DNA of 64,000 bases from PALSA-1004 sp963804885. GTDB lineage: Bacteria; Pseudomonadota; Gammaproteobacteria; Burkholderiales; SG8-41. The stretch is taken from positions 186,001 through 250,000 of the forward strand of contig CAWDSF010000012.1 of the NCBI GenBank assembly GCA_963804885.1. The letters are read 5' to 3'. Shown here in pieces: positions 1 through 8,481 of the stretch (the first letter of the stretch is position 1; every line of letters begins with the position of its first letter). The notes under the pieces are model-generated. The model ran no database searches. It saw only the letters and a program-made list of their open reading frames with translations, and had not been told where the DNA came from. Made by a program: the position numbers and the translations under genes.

Positions 1-449
1 ACCAGTTCCTTCACCGATTTCGCGGCGACCGATGGATGCACGACCAGAATATTCGGTTGCGAAACGACCAGCGAGACCGGCGCAAAATCCTTGACCGTAT
101 CGAACGGCAGTTTGGCGATCAGGCTCGGGTTGACCGTGTGCGTCGTGGTCACGAGCACGAGCGTGTAGCCGTCGGGCGCGGCTTTCGCCGCCATGTCGGT
201 GCCTATGGTGCTGCTCGCGCCGGGCCGGTTGTCGATCACCAGCGTCTGGCCGAGCGCTTCGCTCAATGCGGGCTGGATGGTGCGCGCGAGCGCGTCGGCG
301 CTGCCGGCAGGCGCGAATGGCACGATCAGGCGGATCGGCTTGGTGGGATAGGGGCCCGTATCAGCCGCGTGCGCGCAGCACAATACGAAAACCGCCGGAG
401 AAAGTGCCGCGAGGCAGTACGCGGATTGCAATTTCGTTGATGTGTTCAT
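1..449 (-). CDS. Bug/TctC tripartite tricarboxylate transporter receptor, C-terminus cut by window edge
   Basis: Reading the minus strand from the ATG at 449 gives 149 residues with no stop before the window edge. The N-terminus is a signal peptide of about 29 residues ending in an Ala-rich stretch. It is followed by the Bug family signatures YPTKPIRLIVPFAP, DNRPGASSTIG and AAPDGYTL, then LPFDTVKDFAPVSL. Bug proteins are periplasmic receptors for small carboxylates or amides in betaproteobacteria. The gene is divergent from the hydrolase starting at 572, and both could be served from the 450-571 spacer. The ligand cannot be read from the sequence. Confidence 0.9.
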   Translation of the reverse strand, partial: MNTSTKLQSAYCLAALSPAVFVLCCAHAADTGPYPTKPIRLIVPFAPAGSADALARTIQPALSEALGQTLVIDNRPGASSTIGTDMAAKAAPDGYTLVLVTTTHTVNPSLIAKLPFDTVKDFAPVSLVVSQPNILVVHPSVAAKSVKEL

Positions 450-500
450 GCCGCGAATAGTAGCAAAACCCGGCGTCCGGAACAGGCGCGCAGCACGCGC

Positions 501-506
501 TATAAT
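501..506 (+). promoter_or_regulatory. Possible sigma-70 -10 element upstream of hydrolase 572
   Basis: A perfect TATAAT lies in the divergent spacer, about 65 bases before the hydrolase start at 572. No good -35 hexamer is visible 16-18 bases upstream, so this is a weak promoter call. Confidence 0.3.
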
Positions 507-571
507 TCCCGCTCCAAAAACTCTAGCGCGCGCGGCGTCAGCGCCGCCGCCGCATCGGCGGTTTTGCACTC

Positions 572-1393
572 ATGACAACGAGCAATTTCTGGCAGGCGAG
601 CGACGGCACCAAACTTCATTACTGCAGCGACGACTTCACCGACCCGTGGAAACCATCCGACACCGTCGTGCTGGTGCATCCCGGCATGGGCAGCGCTTTA
701 CGGCTCTACGCGTGGGTGCCGCATCTCGCGCGCGACTATCGCGTCATCCGGCCCGACATTCGCGGCCACGGCAGATCCGAGCCATCGCTCGACAAGCCGC
801 TCACGAACGAGCGGCTCGCGCGCGACCTGATCGAACTGCTCGATCAGCTGAAATGCGAACGCGCGCACGTGATCGGGGCGTCGGCCGGCGGCATCATCGC
901 GATGCATGCGGCGCTGCGTTTTCCCGAGCGGTTTGCGTCGCTGGGACTTTATGCCGCGACTCCCGGCATCAATCCCGAGCGTCCGAAGAAGGGCAACTGG
1001 CTGGCGCGCGTGGCGAAAGGCGGCGTGCGCAACTTTCTGACCGAAACGATGCACGACCGCATCGGTGACGCGAGCCCCGCGCATCAAAAATGGTTTCTCG
1101 ATACGGCGGAGGGCGTCACGCCCGAATACCTGGGCCGCTTCGTGCCGCTGATGGCAAGCGAGTATTTTCCGGAGAAGCTCGCCGCGATCGCGTGCCCGAC
1201 GCTGATGGTCGTGCCCGACCCGGACCCCATGGTCGAGGCGCACGAATACGAGCGCATGCGCAAATACCTTAAGAACTGCCGCTACGTAAGCGTGAAAGGC
1301 GCGGGCCACAGCATGGTCGGCGAAATTCCGGATCGGTGCGCGGCGGAAGCGAAGCGCTTTCTCGATGACGTGCGCGCCGGCCGTGCTTTGTGA
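572..1393 (+). CDS. Alpha/beta hydrolase, paralog 1 of 4
   Basis: This 273-residue cytoplasmic alpha/beta hydrolase has no signal peptide. The oxyanion region HPGMGSA is near residue 36 and the strand-4 motif DIRGHGRSEP is near 62. The nucleophile elbow G-A-S-A-G puts the nucleophile at Ser104, with an acid candidate at Asp216 or Asp218 and a catalytic His246 in GAGHSM. The size and RGHG/GxSxG pattern resemble enol-lactonase, esterase and C-C hydrolase families. Three close paralogs lie at 2387, 9482 and 11974, all with a D-D-[FY]-[ST]-D-P-W motif near residue 20. A Bug receptor follows 15 bases downstream. The substrate is unknown; an ester or lactone of a small carboxylate is inferred from the receptor neighbour. 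Confidence 0.9.
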   Translation: MTTSNFWQASDGTKLHYCSDDFTDPWKPSDTVVLVHPGMGSALRLYAWVPHLARDYRVIRPDIRGHGRSEPSLDKPLTNERLARDLIELLDQLKCERAHVIGASAGGIIAMHAALRFPERFASLGLYAATPGINPERPKKGNWLARVAKGGVRNFLTETMHDRIGDASPAHQKWFLDTAEGVTPEYLGRFVPLMASEYFPEKLAAIACPTLMVVPDPDPMVEAHEYERMRKYLKNCRYVSVKGAGHSMVGEIPDRCAAEAKRFLDDVRAGRAL

Positions 1394-1408
1394 CCCGCCG
1401 CTAGCTCA

Positions 1409-2365
1409 ATGAAAACCGCGGCGGTCTCGCTATGCTTGCTGTGCATTGCCGGCAGTGCGGCCGCGCAGTCGTATCCGGCCAAGCCCGTGCGACTCTTATC
1501 CGGGTTTCCGGCCGGCGGCGCCAACGATTATCACGCGCGCGTGCTGGCGCAAAAACTGACCGAGTTCTTCGGCCAGACCGTCATCGTCGAGAATCGCGGC
1601 GGGGCAGGCGGCACGATCGCCGCGGATGCGATCGCCAAGGCCGCGCCCGATGGCTACAACCTTTTGATGGGCTTCGGCTCGCTCGCGGTCGCCCCCAGCG
1701 TGTATGCGAAGCTGCCGTTCGACGTGCTCAAGGATTTCACGGCCGTTTCGCTCGCCTGCCGCATCCAGAACGTGCTCGTCGTGCCCTCGGCGCTGCCGGC
1801 GAAAAACGTGCAGGAGTTGATCGCGCTCGCACGTGCTCACCCCGGCAAAATGAACTACGCGTCGTCCGGCACGGGCGCGACCCCGCACCTGTCGGCCGAG
1901 ATGTTCAAAGCGATCGCGAAAGTCGATATCACACATATTCCGTACAAAGGCGATACGCCCGCGTTCGTCGACCTGCTCGCGGGGCAGGTGGACATGATGA
2001 TCACTGTCGTGCAATCGACGCTCGTGCACATCGAATCGGGTAAATTGCGTCCGCTCGCGGTCACCGGGCTGAAGCGCACCGCGAGCCTGCCGAAAGTGCC
2101 GACCATGCAGGAAGCCGGGCTGACGGGTTACGAGCTCACCTCGTGGTTCGGCGTGATGGGTCCCGCTAATATGCCGCGTGACGTGCTCGACCGCCTGAAC
2201 GGCGCGGTGGTCAAGGCGATCGCGCAAAAAGATCTGCAGGACAAATTCGTCGCGGGCGGCTCGGAACCCGAATCGAGCATGCCCGAGCAGTTCGCGCAGC
2301 TGATCCGCGACGACGTCGCTAAATTCGCGCGTATCGTTAAAGCCGCGGGCATCGTGCCTCAATAA
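1409..2365 (+). CDS. Bug/TctC family periplasmic receptor
   Basis: This 318-residue protein has a clean signal peptide of about 20 residues (MKTAAVSLCLLCIAGSAAA, cleaved before QSYP). The family signatures follow: YPAKPVRLLSGFPAGGAND, ENRGGAGGTIAADAIAKA, PDGYNLLMG, LPFDVLKDFTAVSL, MNYASSGTG and HIPYKGDTPAFVDLL. The length is normal for the family. The fifth residue block reads SGFPAGGAN, not the commoner V(P/S)(F/Y)(A/P)PGG. It sits between two paralogous hydrolases (572 and 2387) on the same strand with short gaps, so all three are probably co-transcribed. No TctA or TctB partner is nearby. Confidence 0.93.
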   Translation: MKTAAVSLCLLCIAGSAAAQSYPAKPVRLLSGFPAGGANDYHARVLAQKLTEFFGQTVIVENRGGAGGTIAADAIAKAAPDGYNLLMGFGSLAVAPSVYAKLPFDVLKDFTAVSLACRIQNVLVVPSALPAKNVQELIALARAHPGKMNYASSGTGATPHLSAEMFKAIAKVDITHIPYKGDTPAFVDLLAGQVDMMITVVQSTLVHIESGKLRPLAVTGLKRTASLPKVPTMQEAGLTGYELTSWFGVMGPANMPRDVLDRLNGAVVKAIAQKDLQDKFVAGGSEPESSMPEQFAQLIRDDVAKFARIVKAAGIVPQ

Positions 2366-2386
2366 ATCATCAACCGGAACTGCGCA

Positions 2387-3202
2387 ATGGAAAAACAGAC
2401 ATTCAAAACAAGCGACGGCGTCGAAATCGCGTATTACATCGACGATTTCACCGATCCGTGGAAACCGGCCGAAACGCTGGTCATGCTGCATCCCGCGATG
2501 AGCAGCTCGCGGCGTTTCTATTCGATGGTGCCGGGGCTCGCGCGCCGCTTTCGCGTGATTCGCGTCGATACGCGTGGCCATGGCGCGTCGCAGATTCCGC
2601 CGGAGAATCTGCCGGTCAACAAGGAACGGCTGATGAAGGACGCGCTGGAGCTGCTCGATCACCTGAAGCTTGCCAAAACGCATGTGATCGGCGTATCGGC
2701 CGGCGGATATTCAGCGCAGCAACTCGCGATTCATCACCCCGACCGGTTAAAAAGTCTCGTGCTGTTCTGCTCGACGCCGGGCTTCAAGGGCGAGCAGGGC
2801 AAGCGCTGGCTGCGCGACGCCGCGAAGCGCGGCATGCGCGCCGTATTCGGGGAGACGATCAACGACCGCCTGCCGGTCGGCGAAGCCGATCCCAAGCTGA
2901 TCGCGTGGGTCCTGGACGAGATCTGCAAAAACGATCTGGCATTTCTCACCCGTTTTATCGGCTATTGGACCGACACCGATTTCATGGACGAGATTCACGC
3001 GATAAAATGTCCGACGCTGATCGTGGCGCCCGGCGCGGAGCCGATCGGCGCGGTGTCGCTGTACGATGAAATGATGAAGCGCATCAAGGACGCGGAACTC
3101 ATTATTTACGAAAACGCGCGGCATAATGTCTACGATTACATGCCCGACCGCTGCGTCGCCGACGTGCTCAAGTTTCATGACAAGCGCTTTCCGCCTCGCT
3201 AG
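2387..3202 (+). CDS. Alpha/beta hydrolase, paralog 2 of 4
   Basis: This 271-residue alpha/beta hydrolase has HPAMSSSRRFY near residue 35, DTRGHGASQIPP near 61, the nucleophile elbow G-V-S-A-G with Ser104, and His246 in ARHNVYD. The N-terminal DDFTDPWKP block is shared with the paralog at 572, including its position. It is on the same strand and 21 bases after the Bug receptor, so it is probably in one operon with it. Paralogs 1 and 2 differ most in the cap region after residue 130, which suggests different substrates. The exact reaction is not recognisable. Confidence 0.9.
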   Translation: MEKQTFKTSDGVEIAYYIDDFTDPWKPAETLVMLHPAMSSSRRFYSMVPGLARRFRVIRVDTRGHGASQIPPENLPVNKERLMKDALELLDHLKLAKTHVIGVSAGGYSAQQLAIHHPDRLKSLVLFCSTPGFKGEQGKRWLRDAAKRGMRAVFGETINDRLPVGEADPKLIAWVLDEICKNDLAFLTRFIGYWTDTDFMDEIHAIKCPTLIVAPGAEPIGAVSLYDEMMKRIKDAELIIYENARHNVYDYMPDRCVADVLKFHDKRFPPR

Positions 3203-3258
3203 TTAATTCCCGGCCGGCTAGTTAATCAGCTGGCAGACTGCCTGAAAAGGAATCCGAC

Positions 3259-4374
3259 ATGTATAAGCCGTTTCCGGTAATAAACATCGAGGGCGACGCC
3301 CACGAATGCGGCGAGCAGCACGGCGCCAAAGCCGCCGATCGCGTAGCCAAAACGATCGAGTTCTACTTGCCGTCGTTCGTGAAACAGGCGAAGCTGACGC
3401 TCGATGAAGTGCGCGAACGCGCGCGCGGGTATGGCGCGCAGATCGAGAGCATAGACGCCGATATCATGCAGGAACTGCGCGGCATCGCCGCCGGCGCCAA
3501 ACAAAAACTCGAAGACGTGATCGCGGTCAATTGCCGCACCGAGATCCTCTACGGCAGCCTCGGCGGCACCCAGCCCGCAACCGAATGCACGACCGTCGTC
3601 GCGCTGCCCGAAGCGACGCGCGACGGCAATATGCTCGTCGGCAAAAACTGGGACTGGCGCAACCAGACGGTCGAGTCCGTCGTCGTGCTGCGCATACGCC
3701 AGCGCAACAAGCCGGCGCTGGTCATGATCGTCGAGGCGGGCATGGTCGGCCGCGACGGCTTCAACGAGCACGGCGTGATGGTGTGCGGCAACCTGCTGGT
3801 GTCGAACGAAGATCGCGGCAAGGTCGGCGTGCCGATCCCGATCCTGCGCCGGCGCATCCTGCATTCACGCCACTACTACGAAGCGATCGACTCGCTGGTG
3901 CGCGCACCGCGCGGCGCGTCGGGCAATTACCTGATCGCGCATCGCGATGGCGTGGCGATCGATTTCGAAACGACGCCGGACAACGTGTACGTCGTGTATC
4001 CCGAGCGCGGCTTGCTGACGCATGCCAATCATTTTCAGTCGGTGGTCGCGCAGACCACGGGCGTGACCAAGTACTACACGGGAGACACTTTGTATCGCGA
4101 CTTTCGCGCGCGCCAGCTGCTCGAGCCCAAGATCGGCAAAATCACGATCGACGACATCAAGCTCGTGCTGCGCGATGAGTTTGGCGCGCCGCGCGCGATC
4201 TGCCGCACGCCGCACGACTATCCGGGCCAGGAGCCGACGATGACGATCGCCTCGCTCGTATTCGACTTGAAGCACGATGTGCTGCACGTCGCCGCGGGAC
4301 AGCCTACGCAATCGGAATATCAGCCCGTCAAGCTGCCCGACGCGGCGGGATTGAAAGTCGCGCATGCCCGCTAA
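3259..4374 (+). CDS. C45-family (penicillin acyltransferase-like) Ntn hydrolase
   Basis: This 371-residue protein matches the peptidase C45 / acyl-CoA:6-aminopenicillanate acyltransferase type. A proenzyme segment with CGEQHGAKAADRV (residues 17-29) precedes the putative autocleavage site, where Glu109-Cys110-Thr111-Thr112 would free Cys110 as the N-terminal nucleophile. The downstream GKNWDWRNQ block is typical of the family. These enzymes hydrolyse or transfer amide-linked acyl groups after self-cleavage. No signal peptide is evident, so it should act in the cytoplasm. The start ATG follows an AAAAGGAATCC ribosome site. It overlaps the next gene by 11 bases, so the two are translationally linked. 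An amide hydrolase role on imported compounds is inferred. Confidence 0.82.
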   Translation: MYKPFPVINIEGDAHECGEQHGAKAADRVAKTIEFYLPSFVKQAKLTLDEVRERARGYGAQIESIDADIMQELRGIAAGAKQKLEDVIAVNCRTEILYGSLGGTQPATECTTVVALPEATRDGNMLVGKNWDWRNQTVESVVVLRIRQRNKPALVMIVEAGMVGRDGFNEHGVMVCGNLLVSNEDRGKVGVPIPILRRRILHSRHYYEAIDSLVRAPRGASGNYLIAHRDGVAIDFETTPDNVYVVYPERGLLTHANHFQSVVAQTTGVTKYYTGDTLYRDFRARQLLEPKIGKITIDDIKLVLRDEFGAPRAICRTPHDYPGQEPTMTIASLVFDLKHDVLHVAAGQPTQSEYQPVKLPDAAGLKVAHAR

Positions 4375-4933
4375 GCCCGCGAAGTCGACAACGCGCCTGA
4401 CCGCGGTCGACGAAAGCACCAATGCGGAGGCCGCGGCGGTCTTCGCGCAAATCAAGCAAACGCGCGGCACCGTGTCGCACGTGTTGCGCAGCCTCGGCCA
4501 CGCGCCTGCAGGGCTGCGCGCATTCGCGGGCTACGGCGAATACGTGCGCTATCGCACCACGCTGTCCGGCCGCGTGCGCGAACTCGCAATCCTCGCGCTC
4601 GCGCGCGGCAATCAGTATGCGTGGACCCATCATGCGCCGTTCGCGCTGAAGGAGGGCGTAACGCAGAAGGAGCTCGATCGCCTCAACGGCGGCACTCTGG
4701 CATCGACATTGAGCGCGCCCGAGCGTGCGGCCATCGACTATGCGCGCGAGTTCGCACTGGGCGGCAATGTCAGCGATGCGACGTTCGCGCGGCTGCGGCG
4801 CGAATTCGACGAGCGCGGAATCACCGACCTTACGTTGCTGTGCGGATACTTCATCGCGCTCGCGTCGGTCATCAACGCGCTGCGCATCGAGCTCGAGCCC
4901 GACCGCAAGCCGATGATGAAGCCGGTGAGCTAG
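4364..4933 (+). CDS. Carboxymuconolactone decarboxylase-like (AhpD-fold) protein
   Basis: This 189-residue protein has the CMD/AhpD helical pattern: GHAPAGLRAFAGYGEYVRYR, then SGRVRELAILALARGNQYAWTHH near the middle, and a C-terminal all-helical half. AhpD-type peroxidases use a CxxC pair. Here that site reads A-R-G-N-Q-Y-A-W-T-H-H with no Cys pair, so a peroxidase reaction is unlikely and a decarboxylase or structural relative is more plausible. A homolog on the minus strand at 7810 has the same cysteine-free YAWTHH motif. It overlaps the upstream C45 gene and ends 4 bases before the next gene. Confidence 0.8.
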   Translation: MPAKPAKSTTRLTAVDESTNAEAAAVFAQIKQTRGTVSHVLRSLGHAPAGLRAFAGYGEYVRYRTTLSGRVRELAILALARGNQYAWTHHAPFALKEGVTQKELDRLNGGTLASTLSAPERAAIDYAREFALGGNVSDATFARLRREFDERGITDLTLLCGYFIALASVINALRIELEPDRKPMMKPVS

Positions 4934-4937
4934 CCGA

Positions 4938-5981
4938 TTGAGCGGGAAAATCGCGTTCGTCGGCGCCGGCGCGGTCGGCGGTTATACCGGCGGTCACATG
5001 GCGCGCGCCGGCCACGACGTGACGTTGATCGATCCATGGGCGGAGCACGTGGCCGCAATCAAGCATGGTGGCCTGCAGCTCGGCGGCACCCAGGGCGAGC
5101 ATTCGGTACGAGTAAATGCGCTGCACGTCGCTGAAGTGCAAAGCCTGGCGGGTTCCGCGATCGACATCGCTTTCATCTGCATGAAGCTGTACGACACGGC
5201 CTGGGCGACGGCGTTGATTACGCCGTATCTCTCGCCGGGCGGCTGCGTGGTAACGATGCAGAACGGTCTCGTCGAGGACGAGGTCGCGCGCATCGCCGGC
5301 TGGGGCAGGACGCTCGGTTGCATCGCGAGCACGATCAGCGTCGAGGCAGTGGCGCCCGGGCGGATCGTGCGCAGCCAATTGCCGGGGGGCGATGCTTACA
5401 CGGTCTTTCGCGTCGGCGAACTGAACGGGCTCGCCACCGCCCGCGCTCAGCGGATTGCCGAAATGCTGCGCTGCGTGGACAGCGCAAAAGTCACTTCCAA
5501 TTTGTGGGGCGAACGCTGGTCCAAGCTCACCGCGAACACTATGACCACCGGCCTGTCGGCGCTTGCCGGGCTCGATCTCAACCAGGTCGTCGAATTGCAA
5601 CCGGCGCGCCGCGTGCAGATCCGCCTCGCTGCGGAGGCCATCAAGGTCGGCAATGCATTGGGCTACAAGCTGGAGGCAATACGAGGCCTGCCCGCGGAAA
5701 AGTGGGTCGCTGCGGCAGAGGGGAATGCGGCGGCGCTCGCTGAAGTCGAACAGTGCATGCTCGAAGGTTTGAAGCGCCGCCCCGAGGGCGGCCGCTCGGG
5801 CACCGCCCAGGATCTGGCCAAGCGCCGGCGCACCGAAGTCGATTTCATGAACGGCTATGTCGCCGAGCGGGGCACCGCATGCGGCGTGCCCGCGCCGACG
5901 CACGCGGCCATCGCGGCGCTTGTTCGGCGCATCGAGCGCGGCGAGCTGGAGCCCGCGCGCGACCTGCTGAAGCTGCTGTAA
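4938..5981 (+). CDS. Ketopantoate reductase family oxidoreductase (ApbA/PanE-like)
   Basis: This 347-residue protein starts at TTG, four bases after the previous stop. It opens with a Rossmann motif GAGAVGGYTGG (GxGxxG at residues 9-14). The conserved RWSKLTANTMTTGLSALAG block supplies the family lysine. The C-terminus keeps the substrate-side KRRTEVDFMNGYV pattern, where the family has S-x-x-D/E-x-x-x-G. PanE reduces ketopantoate with NADPH, but many homologs in catabolic clusters reduce other 2-keto or 3-hydroxy acids. The operon here (hydrolases, Bug receptor, C45, CMD-like) argues for the second role. At about 50 residues longer than E. coli PanE, it fits the longer ApbA homologs. Confidence 0.82.
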   Translation: MSGKIAFVGAGAVGGYTGGHMARAGHDVTLIDPWAEHVAAIKHGGLQLGGTQGEHSVRVNALHVAEVQSLAGSAIDIAFICMKLYDTAWATALITPYLSPGGCVVTMQNGLVEDEVARIAGWGRTLGCIASTISVEAVAPGRIVRSQLPGGDAYTVFRVGELNGLATARAQRIAEMLRCVDSAKVTSNLWGERWSKLTANTMTTGLSALAGLDLNQVVELQPARRVQIRLAAEAIKVGNALGYKLEAIRGLPAEKWVAAAEGNAAALAEVEQCMLEGLKRRPEGGRSGTAQDLAKRRRTEVDFMNGYVAERGTACGVPAPTHAAIAALVRRIERGELEPARDLLKLL

Positions 5982-5991
5982 GCGGGGCGCG

Positions 5992-6015
5992 AAAAAAAGC
6001 CACCCGAAGGTGGCT
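5992..6015 (-). terminator. Rho-independent terminator for the Adhesin_E-like gene
   Basis: On the minus strand AGCCACC-TTCG-GGTGGCT is followed directly by seven T residues. The 7-bp stem with a UUCG tetraloop and U-tract is a textbook intrinsic terminator. It lies 30 bases after the stop of the 6045-6455 gene. The plus-strand gene ends at 5981 and could also use the hairpin, but it has no T-run on that strand. Confidence 0.9.
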
Positions 6016-6044
6016 TAGGATTGTTGCAACTGCCGTTGTTGTTA

Positions 6045-6455
6045 TTATGAAACTCTGGGTTTGCCGCAGGCAATATTCCACATCGCTTCGTCGAGCGAGC
6101 CCGGCGCGACCGGCCGCCAGTTGCCCGGCTGGTTCACTGCGTGGATGGTGCCGCCGCGCGCCATCTTGTCGGTGTGCGCGGATGCGGCCAGGGGACGCGA
6201 GTTCTTGTTGCTGCAGCTGTATTCGGTTTGCGCACGGACCGAGCGGAACGACTGGCCCGTCGGAATTTCCTGCGCCTTTTTATAGTCGAGCAGGTCCCAC
6301 ATAGTTACTACACTGCCGGACTTCTGGATGGTGGCCGTGTCGACGTATGCCGTGACGCTTTCGGTGGCACCTACGTCGACCCAGGCCGCCGCTGCCCCAT
6401 TGCTCACAAGTGCCATCAGTGCCGCCGCAATTACGTATTTGGTGTTCGGTTTCAT
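6045..6455 (-). CDS. Small secreted protein resembling surface-adhesin E family
   Basis: This 136-residue protein has a signal peptide (residues 1-23, ending NGAAAA). It is followed by the pattern W-V-D-V-G, Y-V-D-T-A-T-I, M-W-D-L-L-D-Y and S-x-x-x-Q-T-E-Y-S-C, which is typical of betaproteobacterial Adhesin_E-like proteins. Two Cys residues (about 79 and 131) could form a periplasmic disulfide. It has its own terminator (5992-6015) and a separate AT-rich upstream region, so it is probably monocistronic. It is unrelated to the neighbouring catabolic genes. The molecular role of the family is not well established. Confidence 0.75.
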   Translation of the reverse strand: MKPNTKYVIAAALMALVSNGAAAAWVDVGATESVTAYVDTATIQKSGSVVTMWDLLDYKKAQEIPTGQSFRSVRAQTEYSCSNKNSRPLAASAHTDKMARGGTIHAVNQPGNWRPVAPGSLDEAMWNIACGKPRVS

Positions 6456-6806
6456 GTTCCAGGTCTCCCGTAGTTATCTGACTCTTGGGGATAACCGTTC
6501 GCATGAAGTGTGCCAAGCGGGCCGGCCAGCAAGCCGCGGAAGGGCCGGATAGGGTAGCCGAGCCCAGATGATTAAATATTATAGTATATTTATATTCAGT
6601 AACTTATAGTTAACTCGTGAACTGAATTCTGGAGTAAGCGGGAGGGAGCGCCGGGTTTGCTATCCGGACTTATTGCCGGCTTTAACCGCAAACTAATCCC
6701 CTTAAAGTGCCGCCATTACCCGCGACGGGCTGTCGTGATTTCGGCAGGACGTGGAGTCGCCGTCAAGCGCTGATGGCTCAAACGGGCGCGGGACCGTCCA
6801 CGCCGG
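6456..6806. other. Non-coding spacer with an AT-rich island
   Basis: No supported gene is seen in these 351 bases. Positions about 6568-6615 are strikingly AT-rich (runs of TTAAATATTATAG type) in an otherwise GC-rich region. On the minus strand a TATAAT occurs at 6583-6578, about 125 bases before the 6455 start, with no clear -35. It may hold the promoter of the Adhesin_E-like gene. Confidence 0.5.
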
Positions 6807-7772
6807 CTACTCTGGCTTGACCCCGGCGAGCCTGGCGAGGTGCGCGAATTTCTGCAGTTCGGACTTGATGAACGCAGCAAACTGTTCCGGCGTGTTTGCC
6901 GCCGCCTCGACGCCCAGTTCGCTGAAACGTGCCTTGATGTCCGGCATCGCGGCGATTTTGGCCATTGCCGCGGACAATCTGGTAATGGCATCGGGCGGGG
7001 TGCCGGCGGGCGCGAGCATTCCCCACCATGTGCTGATGTCGAATTCCTTCAAGCCGCCGGCTTCGGCAACCGTCGGCAGCTCGGGCATCACCGGCGTGCG
7101 CTGTGCGCCGGTGACGGCTAACGCCTTCAACCTGCCGGCCTTGATGTGCGGCGAGGTTGCCGAGACGGCGAGAAACGCGAGGTCGACGTGACCGCCGAGC
7201 AGATCGGCGATCGCCGGCGTGTCGCCTTTATATGCGACATGCACCATCTTTACTTTCGCGAGCGTATTGAACATCTCGCCGGCAAGATGCGGCGGTGCGC
7301 CTATGCCCGACGATGCGTAATTGAGGCCGCCGGGTTTGGCGCGCGCGAGCGCGATGAGTTCCCTGACCGACGCCGCGGGCACCGACGGGTGGATCACGAG
7401 CAGATAGGTGCTTTTCGCCGAAATGCTGACCGGCGCAAAGTCCCGCACGATGTCGTATGGCAGTTTGGTGTACAAACTCGGCGCCAGCGTATGGGCGCCG
7501 GCCGCCATCAGCAGGGTGTATCCGTCGGGCGGCGCCTTGGCGGCGATATCCGCGCCTATGGTGCCGCCGGCCCCCGAGCGGTTATCGACGACGATATTCG
7601 CGCCCAGCATCTCGTTCAGCTTCTGGCCCACGGTCCGCGCTACGATGTCGTTGGCGCCGCCGGCCGGATACGAGACGATGATGCGTATCGGTTTCGCGGG
7701 ATACGTCTGCGCATCGACGAGTGCCGGCGCGGCTGCGGCGAGCATTAACGACAGCGTGACTGAATATCGCAT
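6807..7772 (-). CDS. Bug/TctC family periplasmic receptor
   Basis: This protein is about 321 residues from the ATG at 7772. A GTG at 7793 would add seven residues before the signal peptide and is less likely. The signal peptide MRYSVTLSLMLAAAAPALVDA is followed by QTYPAKPIRIIVSYPAGGAND, then DNRSGAGGTIGADIAAKA, PDGYTLLMA, LPYDIVRDFAPVSI, LNYASSGIGAPPHLAGE and HVAYKGDTPAIADLL. All core family blocks are intact. It lies 37 bases after a CMD-like gene on the same strand, repeating the Bug plus CMD-like association seen at 1409-4933. Confidence 0.92.
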   Translation of the reverse strand: MRYSVTLSLMLAAAAPALVDAQTYPAKPIRIIVSYPAGGANDIVARTVGQKLNEMLGANIVVDNRSGAGGTIGADIAAKAPPDGYTLLMAAGAHTLAPSLYTKLPYDIVRDFAPVSISAKSTYLLVIHPSVPAASVRELIALARAKPGGLNYASSGIGAPPHLAGEMFNTLAKVKMVHVAYKGDTPAIADLLGGHVDLAFLAVSATSPHIKAGRLKALAVTGAQRTPVMPELPTVAEAGGLKEFDISTWWGMLAPAGTPPDAITRLSAAMAKIAAMPDIKARFSELGVEAAANTPEQFAAFIKSELQKFAHLARLAGVKPE

Positions 7773-7809
7773 CGATTCGCCTGGTGACGGCACGTCCGCG
7801 CCCGCTTCC

Positions 7810-8376
7810 TTATAGCCCGGCTTTGGCTTTCTGCCAGTCTTTCTCGATTTTCATCACCGCCGGCGATTCCATCTCGACGCCGAACGCCATGACCAGCGTG
7901 CCCAGTGCGCGATAGTAGGTCGCCGACAATGAAATGTCGGTGATCTGGCGCGGCGTGAAGTGGCGCGCGAGTTCGGCGAACGCGTCATCGCTGACCGACT
8001 GCGCGGAAAACAATTCCTGAATGTAGCGCGCGATAGCCTGCTCGGCGGGCGGCAGTGCCGTGGGGACGCGGCCCGCGCCTATCGCCTCGATCGCCGCCGG
8101 CGGTATGCCGGCCTGCTGTGCGAGCGACATGTGATGTGTCCACGCGTACGCAACGCCGCGCGCCGCGCACAAAATCGACAGCTCGCGCAAACGCTCGGGC
8201 AAGTCGGTCTGGTATTTCGTGTACGCGCCCAGCCGCGCCAGGTGACGCAGTCCTTCCGGCGCATGGCCGACGGCAGCAAGTGCATTCGAAACAAAGCCGC
8301 GCGTCGCGGTAATTTCGGCAAACACTTCGGCAACGGCGGACGAAGACTTCTCAGTGACGGGCGGGAGGCGGGGCAT
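7810..8376 (-). CDS. Carboxymuconolactone decarboxylase-like (AhpD-fold) protein
   Basis: The start is set at the ATG at 8376 (MPRLPPVTEK, 188 residues). Twenty further in-frame residues upstream are basic and unlike the family. It shares GHAPEGLRHLARLGAYTKYQ and RLRELSILCAARGVAYAWTHH with the 4364 gene. The CxxC pair needed for AhpD peroxidase chemistry is absent; one Cys precedes A-A-R-G. It is probably co-transcribed with the Bug receptor downstream and divergent from another Bug gene at 8482. Confidence 0.8.
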   Translation of the reverse strand: MPRLPPVTEKSSSAVAEVFAEITATRGFVSNALAAVGHAPEGLRHLARLGAYTKYQTDLPERLRELSILCAARGVAYAWTHHMSLAQQAGIPPAAIEAIGAGRVPTALPPAEQAIARYIQELFSAQSVSDDAFAELARHFTPRQITDISLSATYYRALGTLVMAFGVEMESPAVMKIEKDWQKAKAGL

Positions 8377-8481
8377 GGCGGAGTGCTTTCGGGGAGGGGT
8401 GCGTCGATAGTAGCGACGCGCGGTTCGTTTGGTCAAGGCGCGAGCGCAGCGCCTGTCGCCGATAGGTTAGAATCGGCAAAA

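Noticed and set aside
1496..2683. A 395-residue minus-strand frame opposite a Bug gene and hydrolase.
   Set aside because: It is an antisense shadow in high-GC coding DNA with no recognisable domain.
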